Assembly: GCF_958298935.1 (NCBI RefSeq)
Contig: NC_084932.1
Location: forward strand, 22,051,501 to 22,115,500
Direction: 5' to 3'
DNA length: 64,000 nt
Origin: Phragmites australis
Lineage: Eukaryota > Streptophyta > Magnoliopsida > Poales > Poaceae
Part shown: one piece after another, positions 11,463 to 22,108 of the stretch
Position numbering within the stretch: the stretch's first letter is position 1
How the letters are laid out: every line of letters starts with the position of its first letter
Position numbers and translations under genes: made by a program
The notes under the pieces: generated by a model
What the model saw: only the letters and a program-made list of their open reading frames with translations
What the model was told of the DNA's origin: nothing
Database searches by the model: none

Positions 11463-12600
11463 AAATTGAAAGAAGAAAACTTACAAAATGGGAAGTATAG
11501 TATATAAAAAGGCAGGTATATTGATGTGCCCCTTCTCTTGATCCAGATCAGCATACAGTACAGATAGTAAAAGTCAAAGCTAGTGAAAATCGTGACACAT
11601 AGGATGATCTAATGTATATCAGCTGCAAGATCTCACCTTTTGACACGGAAAAGAGAAGAACCATGAATGATAAACAGACATTATCCTCTATAGTTACTCA
11701 CCTGATCTCCCTAATGACTAACACCACTACTGCAGATACCTTTATCAGTGTCGGTTCAAAATCACCATCAGTGACTGGTTTTGAACCGACATTAATTACT
11801 CGGAACTGATAGTCATATACTATCAGTGCTGGGTATAGAACCGGTACTGAAAATCATTATCAGTGCTGGTTGGTAAAAACAAACCGGCAGTGATAGTACA
11901 CATATCAGTGGCGGTTGCCGCCAATACCGTAGTATTTTTAAATTTTGGTCGTTACCGGTAATAGTATACGATATATTTATAGACACACACATATAAATTT
12001 AATTTATGAGATGTCAAGTTTTATCGCAGCATATATACACAAGCACATATAATTTCATTTCTAAAATATAAAGTCTCGTCACAGTATATATACACCGCAT
12101 ACATGTGAGGTTTCATTACAACAATGAAAAAGAGTTTAAGGTTTCTTGCTAATCGAAAGTTCTGAACTCTGTTTTTTCTTGTTGGATGAATGTAACGAGA
12201 GAGAGGAGCCAAATTCATAGAACTCGTCGGTTGGACTGATGACTTGGTCATTGATGAACCTGACAAGTTGTTCTTCAAGTGTATTGATTTCAATGGCCAT
12301 GATTTGATCTCTGGACAGCACGAGGAGCTGCAATTTCAAGAATTGAAGAAATCAATCCTTATGAACACGTGTTGGACCTGAAAATTAGTCATCAAGATGT
12401 ATGTCGCATACCTCAGCATCGACCACCTGGTATGATGCACCTCCATTGAATCCGTTGAATCCGTGCATGAGTTGGCTCCCTTGGTGGAAACTTACGTAAG
12501 GGAGGATGCTCTATTCTGGGTGACAATGGCGGTGGCGGTGACCGTGGAGGAGTTTTCTCTCTTCTTTATGACGATGGCGGTGGCAATGACCGTGGTGGAG

Positions 12601-14296
12601 TCAGAGAAATTCTATGTGGTGGGTCCGACTCCGCATTAGACGACTCGTTGTCTCATCTTCAAACACTATGTAACGCTTGGGCCACAGAATGAAGCCACCC
12701 ACGTTTGATCTGAGTCTGTTGGAACCCGTCTCTCCAGGGTAATCCATGTCAATCTTACAGTACAACCTTCGCACGGAATCCACGTGGACCTTGACGTATC
12801 CCCATGGTATCGGAAGATCATTGAAGAGAGCTCCTTCAACGCATTTGTCGACCTGCCCCATAGCCGCCGTGGTGGTAATGTTCAAGGTGGTCATGACAAG
12901 CTTGCACACTTTTATTTTCTGTGATGTCATCCATGGGGTAACTCGCCTATTCTTCTTCTGCAAACCCCACAGACACGCAGCTGCTCCAATGACCACTAGG
13001 GCTCACAACATTTTCTTCGCCTTCCTGTTGCCTGTTTCCTTGTTGAAGTGCTTCTTTGATTTTTGCATCTGTCATCTAAAGCTCTTGTACAAGTTCTTAT
13101 CGTACTAAAGCCAGCAGCTCTTCCAGTTCTTCTCTCATTCTCTTCTGACTCCTGTAACTTTCAGCGACTTCTGAGAATTCCTCTTTCCAAGGCACCACAC
13201 CCTTGCCTCTGGTGCGATATGGGTGCTCCTTGATTCCCAGTGCCAAGGTTAGCAGGTCTTTCTCCCTTTCTGGCCTGAAAGAGCCATGGGAAGACTGGGT
13301 ATGGGCATCTGTAATTCTTTGCATCACTTCCTATTCTCTGTCACTTTTGAAGATTATGTTGCCATCTACCGACAAAGTCAACCCTCTCGCGTATAGATTG
13401 TGCTTCACTCATTCAATCCAGTCAGCCATCTGAGGTGTGGCACCACTGCAGGTTACTTGCTCTTCCATCTCTTTCCACTCATCGTATTTCCTAATGTACC
13501 CACGTGAGCCAGTTTTGTGCGGGTACATGTTCATGTGGGAGTTGGCCTTGTTTACCTTAGTCGTTGTGCTTCTTCTGATCATCTGTACTCTATGAAATTG
13601 TTCCAAAATGATTCCACCGTCGGATAATCATCCAATTTTGGTGTCCAACCCACCAAGCTTTCCCTTGAAATTCTTGAACGTGATGGCCATTGTTGATAGG
13701 GCACGATGCTTCGCTTTGGCCATGTTGCATCCTTCATGGTATTCAAACTTTGTCACCAACTTGCCCCACATAAGATCCTTGATGTTATCGGGAACCACCC
13801 ACATGTCATCTCATCGGCCTCTCTAACTTCTATATGTGATTGCAACATGGTCCCTCACTAAGCACCCGATTACTGTTTTGAACGGCCCTAGAACAACTTT
13901 AGGTCTCGTGGGCTCCCCGACTGATTTGACCTCCGTGATGATGAAACGTCCCTCGGGCATCCTGCTGGGACCTCGTCCACTCCTCTCTTCTTTTGTCATC
14001 TTGTCACCCTCCAGAGCATCAGCATCATGATCGATCTGACCTTTCGGAGCATCATCTTAGGCCCTGCCCTGCGCAACCTCAGCGATGGTCTCCAACTCAA
14101 ACTGATCCATGTTCAGGTATGCACTCGGGCTACCACCTCCCGTCTGGTCCAGCTCTATGTCGGTAGGCTCATCTTGTACCGAGGTTGGAGCCGAATTTGA
14201 GGAGGGGCCTTGTATTGGAGGGGGAGGGCGGGAAGGGGCCATGCACGGTGGTTGGATTTTGTACGTGCTATTCCTACATAAAAATTTTAGACACAA
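12601..14296 (-). pseudogene. CACTA second gene, Ptta/En-Spm-like (broken)
   Basis: On the minus strand, broken frames resemble the plant Ptta/En/Spm transposase family (TNPA-like). An N-terminal acidic/proline-rich part (14296-14057) is followed by a segment with GKLVTKFEYHEG and FKNFKGKLGG, then VNKANSHMNMYPHKTGSRGY (about 13550). Next come SFRPEREKDLLTLALG and EHPYRTRGKGVVPWKEEF (about 13300-13170). The last part (12996-12601) includes IPWGYVKVHVDSV and LWPKRYIVF, like the DUF8039-type tail seen in such proteins. In-frame stops separate the pieces. In CACTA elements this protein is thought to bind subterminal repeats. Confidence 0.7.
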
Positions 14297-15410
14297 AAAA
14301 TACTTGATTTAGAGTTAAAATTAATAATATATGTAATCAAATTTTGGTCACAATATATACATCAATTAACATTTAGAAAAAGGCTAAGTAAAACGTGCAG
14401 ATGGTTAGTAGGTCGTTGTCTTGCTCATGGACATGTGCTAGCTAGCTATATTTGTCTACATATTGACATTGATGAAAAATTTGATGGAAGAAGATCCCAA
14501 TCCCAAAGAAAAGGATGCTTCTAATTTTCATATTAAGTTATATGTCATAATAGATTATGACATATACATATGCTAGATATCGAACAATCATGCTATCATA
14601 TCTCATAAGTAAAAACATAATATGTACAATGCTACACATAATAGAGATATTGGCGATTTGAATCATTGCTACACATAAAATGTATGCGACTTCACCTTAC
14701 ACAATCCGAACTAATTTAGCGAAGCAAACAACAACTATATAGCCACAAAAAATTCAAGTTCACATTCAATTTGTGCTTAGAGATACATCAAGCATTGTTC
14801 AACTCGCCACCTCTCTTCACTTGTTCTGAGTTTCTGTATGCAAGTGTTCACTCACAGAATTGAATGCAAGTGTTCTTCACTTTTTGAGCACCAACACTAC
14901 AATGTACAAATATAAAAATGAGGAAAGTCCACAAATATTCTCAAATGAAAGAAAAAAATAATATGCAGATCTAGTAGACTTGCATTTTTCACAATAAAGA
15001 AGCAACTTTTGCATGAATTGACTCATATATTATGCAGATTTGCATTTTTTACAAACTTTTGGGAATTTGAAAACATGCTTTTTCCTAGTAGACCAAACCG
15101 GCTAGCAGCTGCAAAATTCAAAGAACAATTTACCTAAATAGCATCTTAGTGATCGAACTACTACAACAATTTGCTCCATAAATTCTGAAAACTTCATAAT
15201 CTCTAGACCACTCAATAGAGAAAATTCCTTGCCTTTCACTGAACTAGCATCACACATAACACATAGTCATATAGAATTTCACACTACCATTCTCTAACCA
15301 TAATGGAACTCGCAAGACAAAATTTCAGAAACAATTAACTGTTTTTGGAACAATTCTCTAACCACATCTAGAAGCATAACAACAGCAGAGGGTGGTGGAG
15401 GGGGAAGGGG
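14297..15410. other. AT-rich interior of CACTA element, nothing recognised
   Basis: Non-coding AT-rich DNA upstream of the second CACTA gene; no ORF, domain or repeat could be supported. Confidence 0.5.
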
Positions 15411-15960
15411 ATGACGATGACTATGAGGAGGGAGTGCCTTCGTCGGCAGGCTGAGGGGAGAAGTCGGCGCGTCGGGAGGAGGAGCAACGGTGGGCGTGTC
15501 GGGAGGAGGAGCGGCGGCACGTCGAGGTGCAGTTGGGGAGGAGGCCTCGGGAGGAGGCAGCGCGGTCGGGGAGGTGGCAGCGCAATCGGGGAGGAGGCGG
15601 CGTGGTCAGGGAGGAGGCAGCATGGTCAGGGAGGAGGTGATAGCCGGGTGGGGGAGGATGCGGCGCTCGGGGATGAGGAGCATCGGGAGGAGGAGGAGCG
15701 GGCTGAAATGGTGAATGGAGAGAACAAGGAGAGCGGCTAAGTGTTGGTGTATATATATGTGCAGAAGCATCAGTATCGGTTCTAGTTGCTAACCGACACT
15801 GATACATGTATCAGTGCTGGTTCAAGTTGGTAACCGACACTGATAAACGTATCAGTGCCCTTTCTTTTTACTAACCGGCACTGATTTGTGGAGTATCAGT
15901 GCCAGTTACTACTTAGAATTGGCACTAATAAATATTTTTTCCTTGAAAATATTTTTCTAT
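15411..15960. repeat. GC-rich block plus internal CACTA subterminal-type array
   Basis: A GGAGGAGG-rich low-complexity block (15411-15740) is followed by an array of ATCAGTG(C/T)(T/C)GGTT and AACCG(A/G)CACTGAT motifs (about 15768-15930). The pairing matches, in mirror image, the end of the element at 8303. No CACTA terminus follows, so this is either an internal array or the truncated end of another element. Confidence 0.65.
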
Positions 15961-16340
15961 TGTTAAATTCGGCTGAAAACTGAAAAATACATAGATAAAT
16001 GATTAGAGTTGAGAAAAATATAAAACCAAATTTGTTGAGTTTGTATTACTATCGCCTAGATGATAAAAATACTTGCATACATGAAATGTGCATTGAATTA
16101 TCTTTATTTCATTAATAAGTTTGTATTTTGTTAATTCTGTAATAAAATTATGAAATATCCATATAAAAAAACATGTGAAACCAATTATGTTAAACTTAAT
16201 TTTTCATACTCTTTACATGAAAATTAACCTTAACCACTGATTCTTGGTTAACTTTGTGATTTGTAGCTCTTCATTTGATTTTCTCCTTTTAATCCAATTT
16301 GAATTCTAACCAATTCACATAAGTCCAATCGCATGGTGCG

Positions 16341-17116
16341 TGTCAGTGTAAGGTATGTGGGGGTCCCCTGCCAGGATGGATGTCAATGACCAGTTTTTGC
16401 GAGACTAGTTCTTTTTCTCTAAACAGGGTCCACCGCGCGACCACTCGGCATCGCATGACCACACTCCCGACCCGCACTGGATTTCCCACGACTAGTCCCT
16501 ACTGGTCGCGGGGCAAATACTCGTCTAAACCAAACCACTCTCATTTAATGCTAATGCCCATGCAGTTTTCCTTTCCCAGGAGCACTCCATCGGCCAAAGC
16601 GACTGGGGCAGACACAGAGCTTCCGTGTTCCCTCCCGCAGTATTAATTGTTACAAGATGGGTTCGCGGACGTTACTAGTGGCTTGGCAGGCGCGCGTGGG
16701 CAACCGGTGATGCGACGGAGTAGGCCAGGCGACCTAGACTGATAAGTACAGAAGTAGTTGACGGATGGGACACGCCTTGCAGCGCTCCGAAGCTGGCACG
16801 GCGCATGCGTGCTCCGTAATGATAGCCTAATGTTGACCATCTAGATAGGGATGGGTCAATTGGATGGGCCCACTTGTAAGGATCTTTCTCCCCTGGGCTA
16901 TAAAGGGAGGAGAGGAGAGAAAAAACGGAGACCACAAAAAAAAGAATACACAAGATGTACGGTTATTACCCTAAGGGGGGGCCTGAACCTGGATAATCCT
17001 AGGTGTTCTTGAGTTGCACATACACAAACAAATTCAGTAGGCACTCCCCGAACAAAGATCACTCACCCGTCGTCCGATACACCTTGGAATCATTGTCAGG
17101 GATTTCCCCCCCGACA
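16341..17116 (+). repeat. Left LTR of outer gypsy element
   Basis: 776-bp direct repeat of 37090-37861. It contains GGGCTATAAAGGGAGG near 16896, a likely TATA box of the LTR promoter. Confidence 0.9.
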
Positions 17117-17137
17117 TTTGGCGCGCCAGGTAGGGGG
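17117..17137 (+). other. Primer-binding site of outer gypsy element
   Basis: TTTGGCGCGCCAGGTAGGGG directly after the LTR end CCGACA. The same type of site, in the opposite orientation, lies beside the inner element's LTR at 32972-32994. Confidence 0.7.
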
Positions 17138-18342
17138 TGCATTTCCGAGTTCGGGAACTGAGTCGCTGTGAGGTGTTCTTCATTGGGTACGACCCAGACG
17201 GCTCCGATATGTCCCAAACTCAGGACATTGGATCAGGATCCGAAGACTTCAGGAGGCAACGAGGGGTAGCAGAGGCATCCATGCTCCCGACGCTAAGAAG
17301 AGCTCACGGACCGCAAGCTCTGGGGGAAATGGCTTCTTTGGTGGCAGCCCCACTCGGAAGAGTGCTCACCGCATCGGGACTACCACCCCCCAGCCCTGTG
17401 ATGTGAACCGAAACCATCAGGCAGGTATGATTCGATCTGGCAAAAGAGTATCTGGGATTTAATCGCGTGTGTTATTTCTCAGAGTAGGTTCAACCCAAGG
17501 ACAAACAGAAGGGTCTACATCTCAAACTTTTGGCATGAGTAACGACCACTCCCCGTTGGGTACTAGTAAGGAAGGTAGCTTACCAGAATCTTATAAAGGT
17601 AACCCTCTCCTTTCCTGGTGCTGACCACCCTTCAATCAGAAGGGAGAATCCTTGTCCTACCTTGTAGGATTTCAAAGGGCCACGGACGCGGTACTGGTCG
17701 CTAAAGGAGGCATGCTTTCCCCCAACCAGGAAGGAACGAGCACAGGACCATGCATTGTCAGGTACATGATTCAATTCTATTTTTTCCAATTATTAAATGC
17801 TAAGCGGAGTATGAGGGCCTCTTAACTGGAATACGAGCATCACCCGCGTGAGAGAAAAATGCTTACTAGCGATGAGGGACTCGCTACTACGTATACACCA
17901 AGGGGTTTTTAGTACTCGGACTGGACGATGGTGACATACCTCTCCTAAATGAGAAAGCTAGACCAACGCTCCATCGGTCGGAAAGTCACACACGTCCCTC
18001 ACAAGGATTTCTTCCCTGGCCAATGGGCTAGCCCGTCTAGCCTCTTCTTGCAAACCTATCCCAGTCGAAGTCTTTGAGAAAAAGACTCACATGGCCACCC
18101 GCTGCGGTCTTGAGCCGACGTGGAAGGGATGCTCCACATGGAAATGGAACACCAGAGGCAACACCTTTGGAGGCAACGCCTCCCTCGGTGTCGTCGACCT
18201 TGGGTGGCCATCATGTGGTCGCCCTGCTCGATTCGGGTATGACCTGGATGGATCAAATCTCTGACTACCTTTAGAATCAAGTAACCCCTGACGGTGATAT
18301 CTCAGCAGAAAAGGTCACGCAGGCTAACCGCAAGAATCCTCT
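17138..18342 (+). other. Outer gypsy leader and possible gag remnant
   Basis: A short open frame (17137-17406) follows the primer-binding site and might be the start of gag, but no gag motif can be seen. The space between the primer-binding site and the integrase remnant is only about 1.2 kb, so gag, protease and RT were largely deleted. Confidence 0.35.
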
Positions 18343-18753
18343 TTGGTAGAGGGACGCCTCTACCACCAAGGGAGCAACGACCCATTACTGAAATACATCA
18401 CTCAGGATGGAGGGAGCATAATGCTCCCTAACATCCTCGTAGGCAGACATGGAAGCCGAACCTCACACCGCCCTCCAGGATACTCACAAGCAGGTGAAAA
18501 GGTGCGGGTCATGCCAGCACCACACCGGAATACCAACCTACTAGCCCGGGCACTGCAAACCATACCACTCTCTCGGCTTTTCACTGTCTGGGAGCTGGAC
18601 AACATGGGACCGTTCTCTCAAGTGCCAGGCAATCCTAAATTCCTACTCGTGGCAATCAAAAAATTCACAAGGAGGTTCAAGGCCAAGCCCGTTAGGAAGA
18701 TTACCACCGCAGCAACGGTTAAGGCTCAAGCGAGTGTCGGCAACGCGGCCTAG
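18343..18753 (+). pseudogene. Integrase remnant of outer gypsy element
   Basis: This open frame of 136 codons holds pieces of a gypsy integrase. LLKYITQDGG resembles the start of the zinc-binding domain. LQTIPLSRLFTVWELDNMGP and FLLVAIKKFTRRFKAKPVRK match the segment around the first catalytic aspartate, as in the inner element's integrase (LHTIPLSWPFAIRGLD). The zinc-binding core is damaged, and the rest of the catalytic core (second Asp and Glu) is missing. Its orientation agrees with that of the outer LTRs. It is non-functional. Confidence 0.65.
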
Positions 18754-19902
18754 CAGTCCAAGTCGCATAAATACAGACAAAAGAACTTGATTCACCAGTC
18801 GATGGTCGCACGCTGTCCGTCTCTGATGGAAAGCCAGCCGGGCCCGACCAGTTGGCCCGACGAAGACAACGATGAAAACTCGAGCGAAGAGGTCTGCAAA
18901 TGTACTCCATGGCCCGGGCAGCCAGGTCCTAACATTGCCTCAGGCACGGCCGTGACCACCATGCGCAAAACTGGTCACAGGTCACTGGCGACCTCCAGTT
19001 TCCCAGCCTCACGTGGTCGGGTTTGCCGGGGTGGTCGGCCACCGATCATACAGCTCGCGGAGCGCCAGCTCTGTGTATAAGGCTGCTCGGCGATGAGCCT
19101 ATTTGTCTATTTTGCAGGACCTTCTGGACAAGTGTGGACATGACTTGAAAGTTTTTTCAAATCCAAGCAATCAAACTCTCTATGTTGCAGGACTCCACAG
19201 ACAAATGCGATCTCCCGCCAAATTCCAAGATTTGTTTAGCCCGCTCGCTCGTGTTGATGGGATGAGATCCAAAGCTAACCCGCTCGTACGATGACAGGGT
19301 AAAGGTGCCCGAGGGTTAACATCCACAAGGCCGCAAGTCCTAACTCGGGTCGAGCGCTGGTCGCCACCAAAAGGCTCATCATGCTACGGGTCTCCCTCAG
19401 CACCAGTAATGTTGCGATCCTCCCTAAGCGCTACAGGCACTTCAAAGGCTATTCATCATCCGAACATGGAAAAGACCCACATAAAGGTTAGTGCCTGTCA
19501 TTACAAAGCCTAGGGGCTGGTTCCAGACAAACCTAAGACATTCTTTCTAGGACCCAAAAATACCCCTAAGAGGGTCAAACCGGACGGTCCAAAGACAGTA
19601 ACAAGCAGCATACAAAAATGAATCAGCACGGATGTCGAGTTCCTCCGTGGTCGTCTAAGTACCCTCAAAACCAACGCCAACTGGTAGCAAGAGGTCCAGG
19701 TTGGGGAAGTGATCACGGACGCAGGCAAGGGCAAGGTAGGCACTGGAGACTCCGACCTCGAAAAAATGGTCTCCGACAGTGTCGCAAATCCTCTACTCGA
19801 GGCCACCTGCCTCCTCAGAGGCCCAGAAACCACTCTATATGACCGGTCACGGTGTTCCTAGGGGTCGGGCCAACCTAGACACCGGCGGACCAAAGCAATG
19901 AG
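18754..19902. other. Outer gypsy 3' non-coding region, no gene seen
   Basis: GC-rich non-coding DNA between the integrase remnant and the antisense ORF tail. Several short frames overlap on both strands, none with a recognisable domain. Confidence 0.4.
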
Positions 19903-19917
19903 TCAAAAGGGGTAAAA

Positions 19918-20100
19918 GCTCAGCTGAGTTTGTTGCTCTCCATGGTCAGCCGCTCGAGTTCTTTTTGCACCGCATGCAGATCTTCCCGGCAATGGCGAAG
20001 GCGATCGTAGAATTCCTCTCTCTGCTGGGCGCTTTCCCTGGTCACCCGTTCTAGGTCCCTCTGCACCCTGAGTAACTCCTCCCGGCAGACTAGTCAAAAA
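19918..20100 (-). pseudogene. Coiled-coil part of outer gypsy antisense ORF
   Basis: On the minus strand one frame reads as a heptad-rich coiled coil, with EELLRVQRDLERVTRES and DRLRHCREDLHAVQKELERL. Such segments follow the Transposase_28-type domain in antisense ORFs of Tat-type gypsy elements. The rest of the same antisense gene lies at 34698-36831; the inner element is inserted between the two parts. Confidence 0.5.
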
Positions 20101-20319
20101 AATAGATCGTAAGCCAAACCGGTGTTAGCCGATCAAATCCTACATGTGTAACCTAGGACCATCACGTGATGTGGGTGGTCAGTGCAACACACCTTGAAGG
20201 TCACTCAACGTACTCGCCCGCTCAGCAGCAGACCCTTGCACACATCTGGCCACTGCCTCCAAGAAATGTCGGTCGGAAGGGTGGTCGACAGGTATGGTCG
20301 GGGATTTGGTGAGGGCTGG

Positions 20320-21605
20320 TGTCGGAGGGTGAACTCCTCAAGCGGGGATCCGGAGGGACCCCCTTTGAGATTCGGCCGGGGGGATGATTCTGAATCCGCT
20401 TCGTATGTGAAATAAATGGGAGTAAATGAGATGCAAGTGGAATGGAACGATCGGATGCAGGAAGGAGTAAATGCTCAAAGATTTTTAGACAGGTTCGGGC
20501 CGCACTGAGAGTAACACCCTACTCCTGTGTGAATGCTATAAATGCTCTGAGAATGTCTCTCTGAGTATCTGCTGGGTTACAAGAATATTTGTCTAAGTCT
20601 AGACCTTCGTGCTCTTTAATCTTCGGCTAAGCTTTTGTCTTGTGTTCTTAGAGACTTGTCCTCAACTCAACTTGAACTTGACTTGAACTCTCTCTTTCTC
20701 TGGGGAGCCCGGCTCGCTTATATATCCGCCGGGGCGGTAGAGTGCCCAGAAAGGATGGTGCGAGTTCCAAGGCGCCATAAATGGAAAGCAACCATCATGG
20801 GCTACTGCGCGAGGTGACGGGGAGGGTTGAAAATGCGCCCCTGTCCGGTCTTGTTCGTCATCATGCCGTTTTTCAACAGGCGCCACAGAGAGGGCCCACT
20901 GGGCAGCCACTGAGCAACCTGGCGTGCCCGCCCGGTCAGAGCAGGTCTGACACAGCAGGGCAGCAGGCGGGGTGCCTCGAGCTCCGTGACGTTATCCCGA
21001 GGCGCACCGGATGGCGCGCGATGGAACCTGTGCATTAAATGTCCCCACGCCTCCCTGCCAGGCCGTGGCAGGGACTGACAGCAAAAGTGGGGGAAGCAGT
21101 TGGAAGTGGCAGGCCACGCGCCCTCTTAAATGCGGCATCGGGCCTCTCACCAGTTGACACCTCACCGCTGGGTATCTGCGGGGACCACCGGCGAAGGACT
21201 GCTCAGGTCCTCGGGGAACCGATTGCTCGAGGGCCACTGTTCGCAACCCCGAGCACTCTCTCCCGGAACTGTCTATTTGGGTCCTCGGGGAACTGGGTGC
21301 TCGGGGGCCACTGTTCATGGCCCCGAGCACCCTCTCCTGGAACTTGGCTTTTCTTATCATCAGGGAACTTGGGTGCTCGGGGGCCACAGTTCGCAGCCCT
21401 GAGCACCCTCTTCCCGGCACTTGGTCTTCTCGGGTTATCGGGGAACTTGGGTACTCGGGGATCACTATTTATGGCCCCGAGCACCCTCTCCCGGAACTTG
21501 GTCTTCTCGGACCTCAGGGAGATAACCCCCAAGGGAGGGCGCCACGTGGCACTTTGCTGTTCTGGCCTTGGGACTCGGGGACCCCCAGTTCCTGTGTCAC
21601 CGACA
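20320..21605 (-). repeat. 3' LTR of inner gypsy element
   Basis: Direct repeat of 32995-34287. On the minus strand it begins TGTCGGTGACAC and ends CCTCCGACA. A TATA-like GGATATATAAGCG lies on the minus strand near 20715-20730. Confidence 0.92.
21185..21520. repeat. Tandem palindromic repeats in the LTR
   Basis: About five copies of a 60-95-bp unit of the form GGGAACnnGGTGCTCGGGGGCC ... GCCCCGAGCACCCTCTCCC. Each unit pairs GTGCTCGGGG with CCCCGAGCAC and could form a hairpin. The same array is in the other LTR (about 33890-34180). It lies in the upstream (U3) part of the LTR. Confidence 0.75.
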
Positions 21606-21952
21606 GCAACCCCTGGGCCCATTGGTAGGCGATGGCCCAGAGACTGCGAATTGGGCCCTCATCTTCATCGAGGCTGATCCCAGCATCGATGCCACGTGGA
21701 CTGTTCTCAGGCACTGGTCTCTCTGGCCCAGGCTTTTGGTACGGCCCAGCGGGGAACCGAATGGGCGTGTGTCCATCCGACTCCTGAGGCGCGTGATAAC
21801 GAGGCGAGCAGCGCGCGTGGCGACCGTGCAGATCGAGGATAGTGCGTCTGGCAACCGCACGGATCGAGGGAGATTCACCTGGCGCTCGCGCCGAACGAGG
21901 AAATTTGCCGCGCCGAATGCACCGCGGAAAGTGCCGTTTGAAATCCCCAAGA

Positions 21953-21960
21953 TATAAAAA
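21953..21960 (+). promoter_or_regulatory. TATA box upstream of the antisense ORF
   Basis: AAGATATAAAAAGG lies about 150 bp upstream of the ATG at 22109, outside the LTR and on the strand opposite to the element's own transcript. Confidence 0.55.
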
Positions 21961-22108
21961 GGAGAGGGGAGCGAACCGTTGCCCCTTTACGCCATTCTTG
22001 CGACCATCGCTTCTACTTTCTCCTTCCTTGCGCTCGAGAGCTCTCGCCCTTCCTTTGGCCCTCTGCACACTCTTTCCCACCCTTCCAGCTCACTCCCCAC
22101 CCCGAAAG

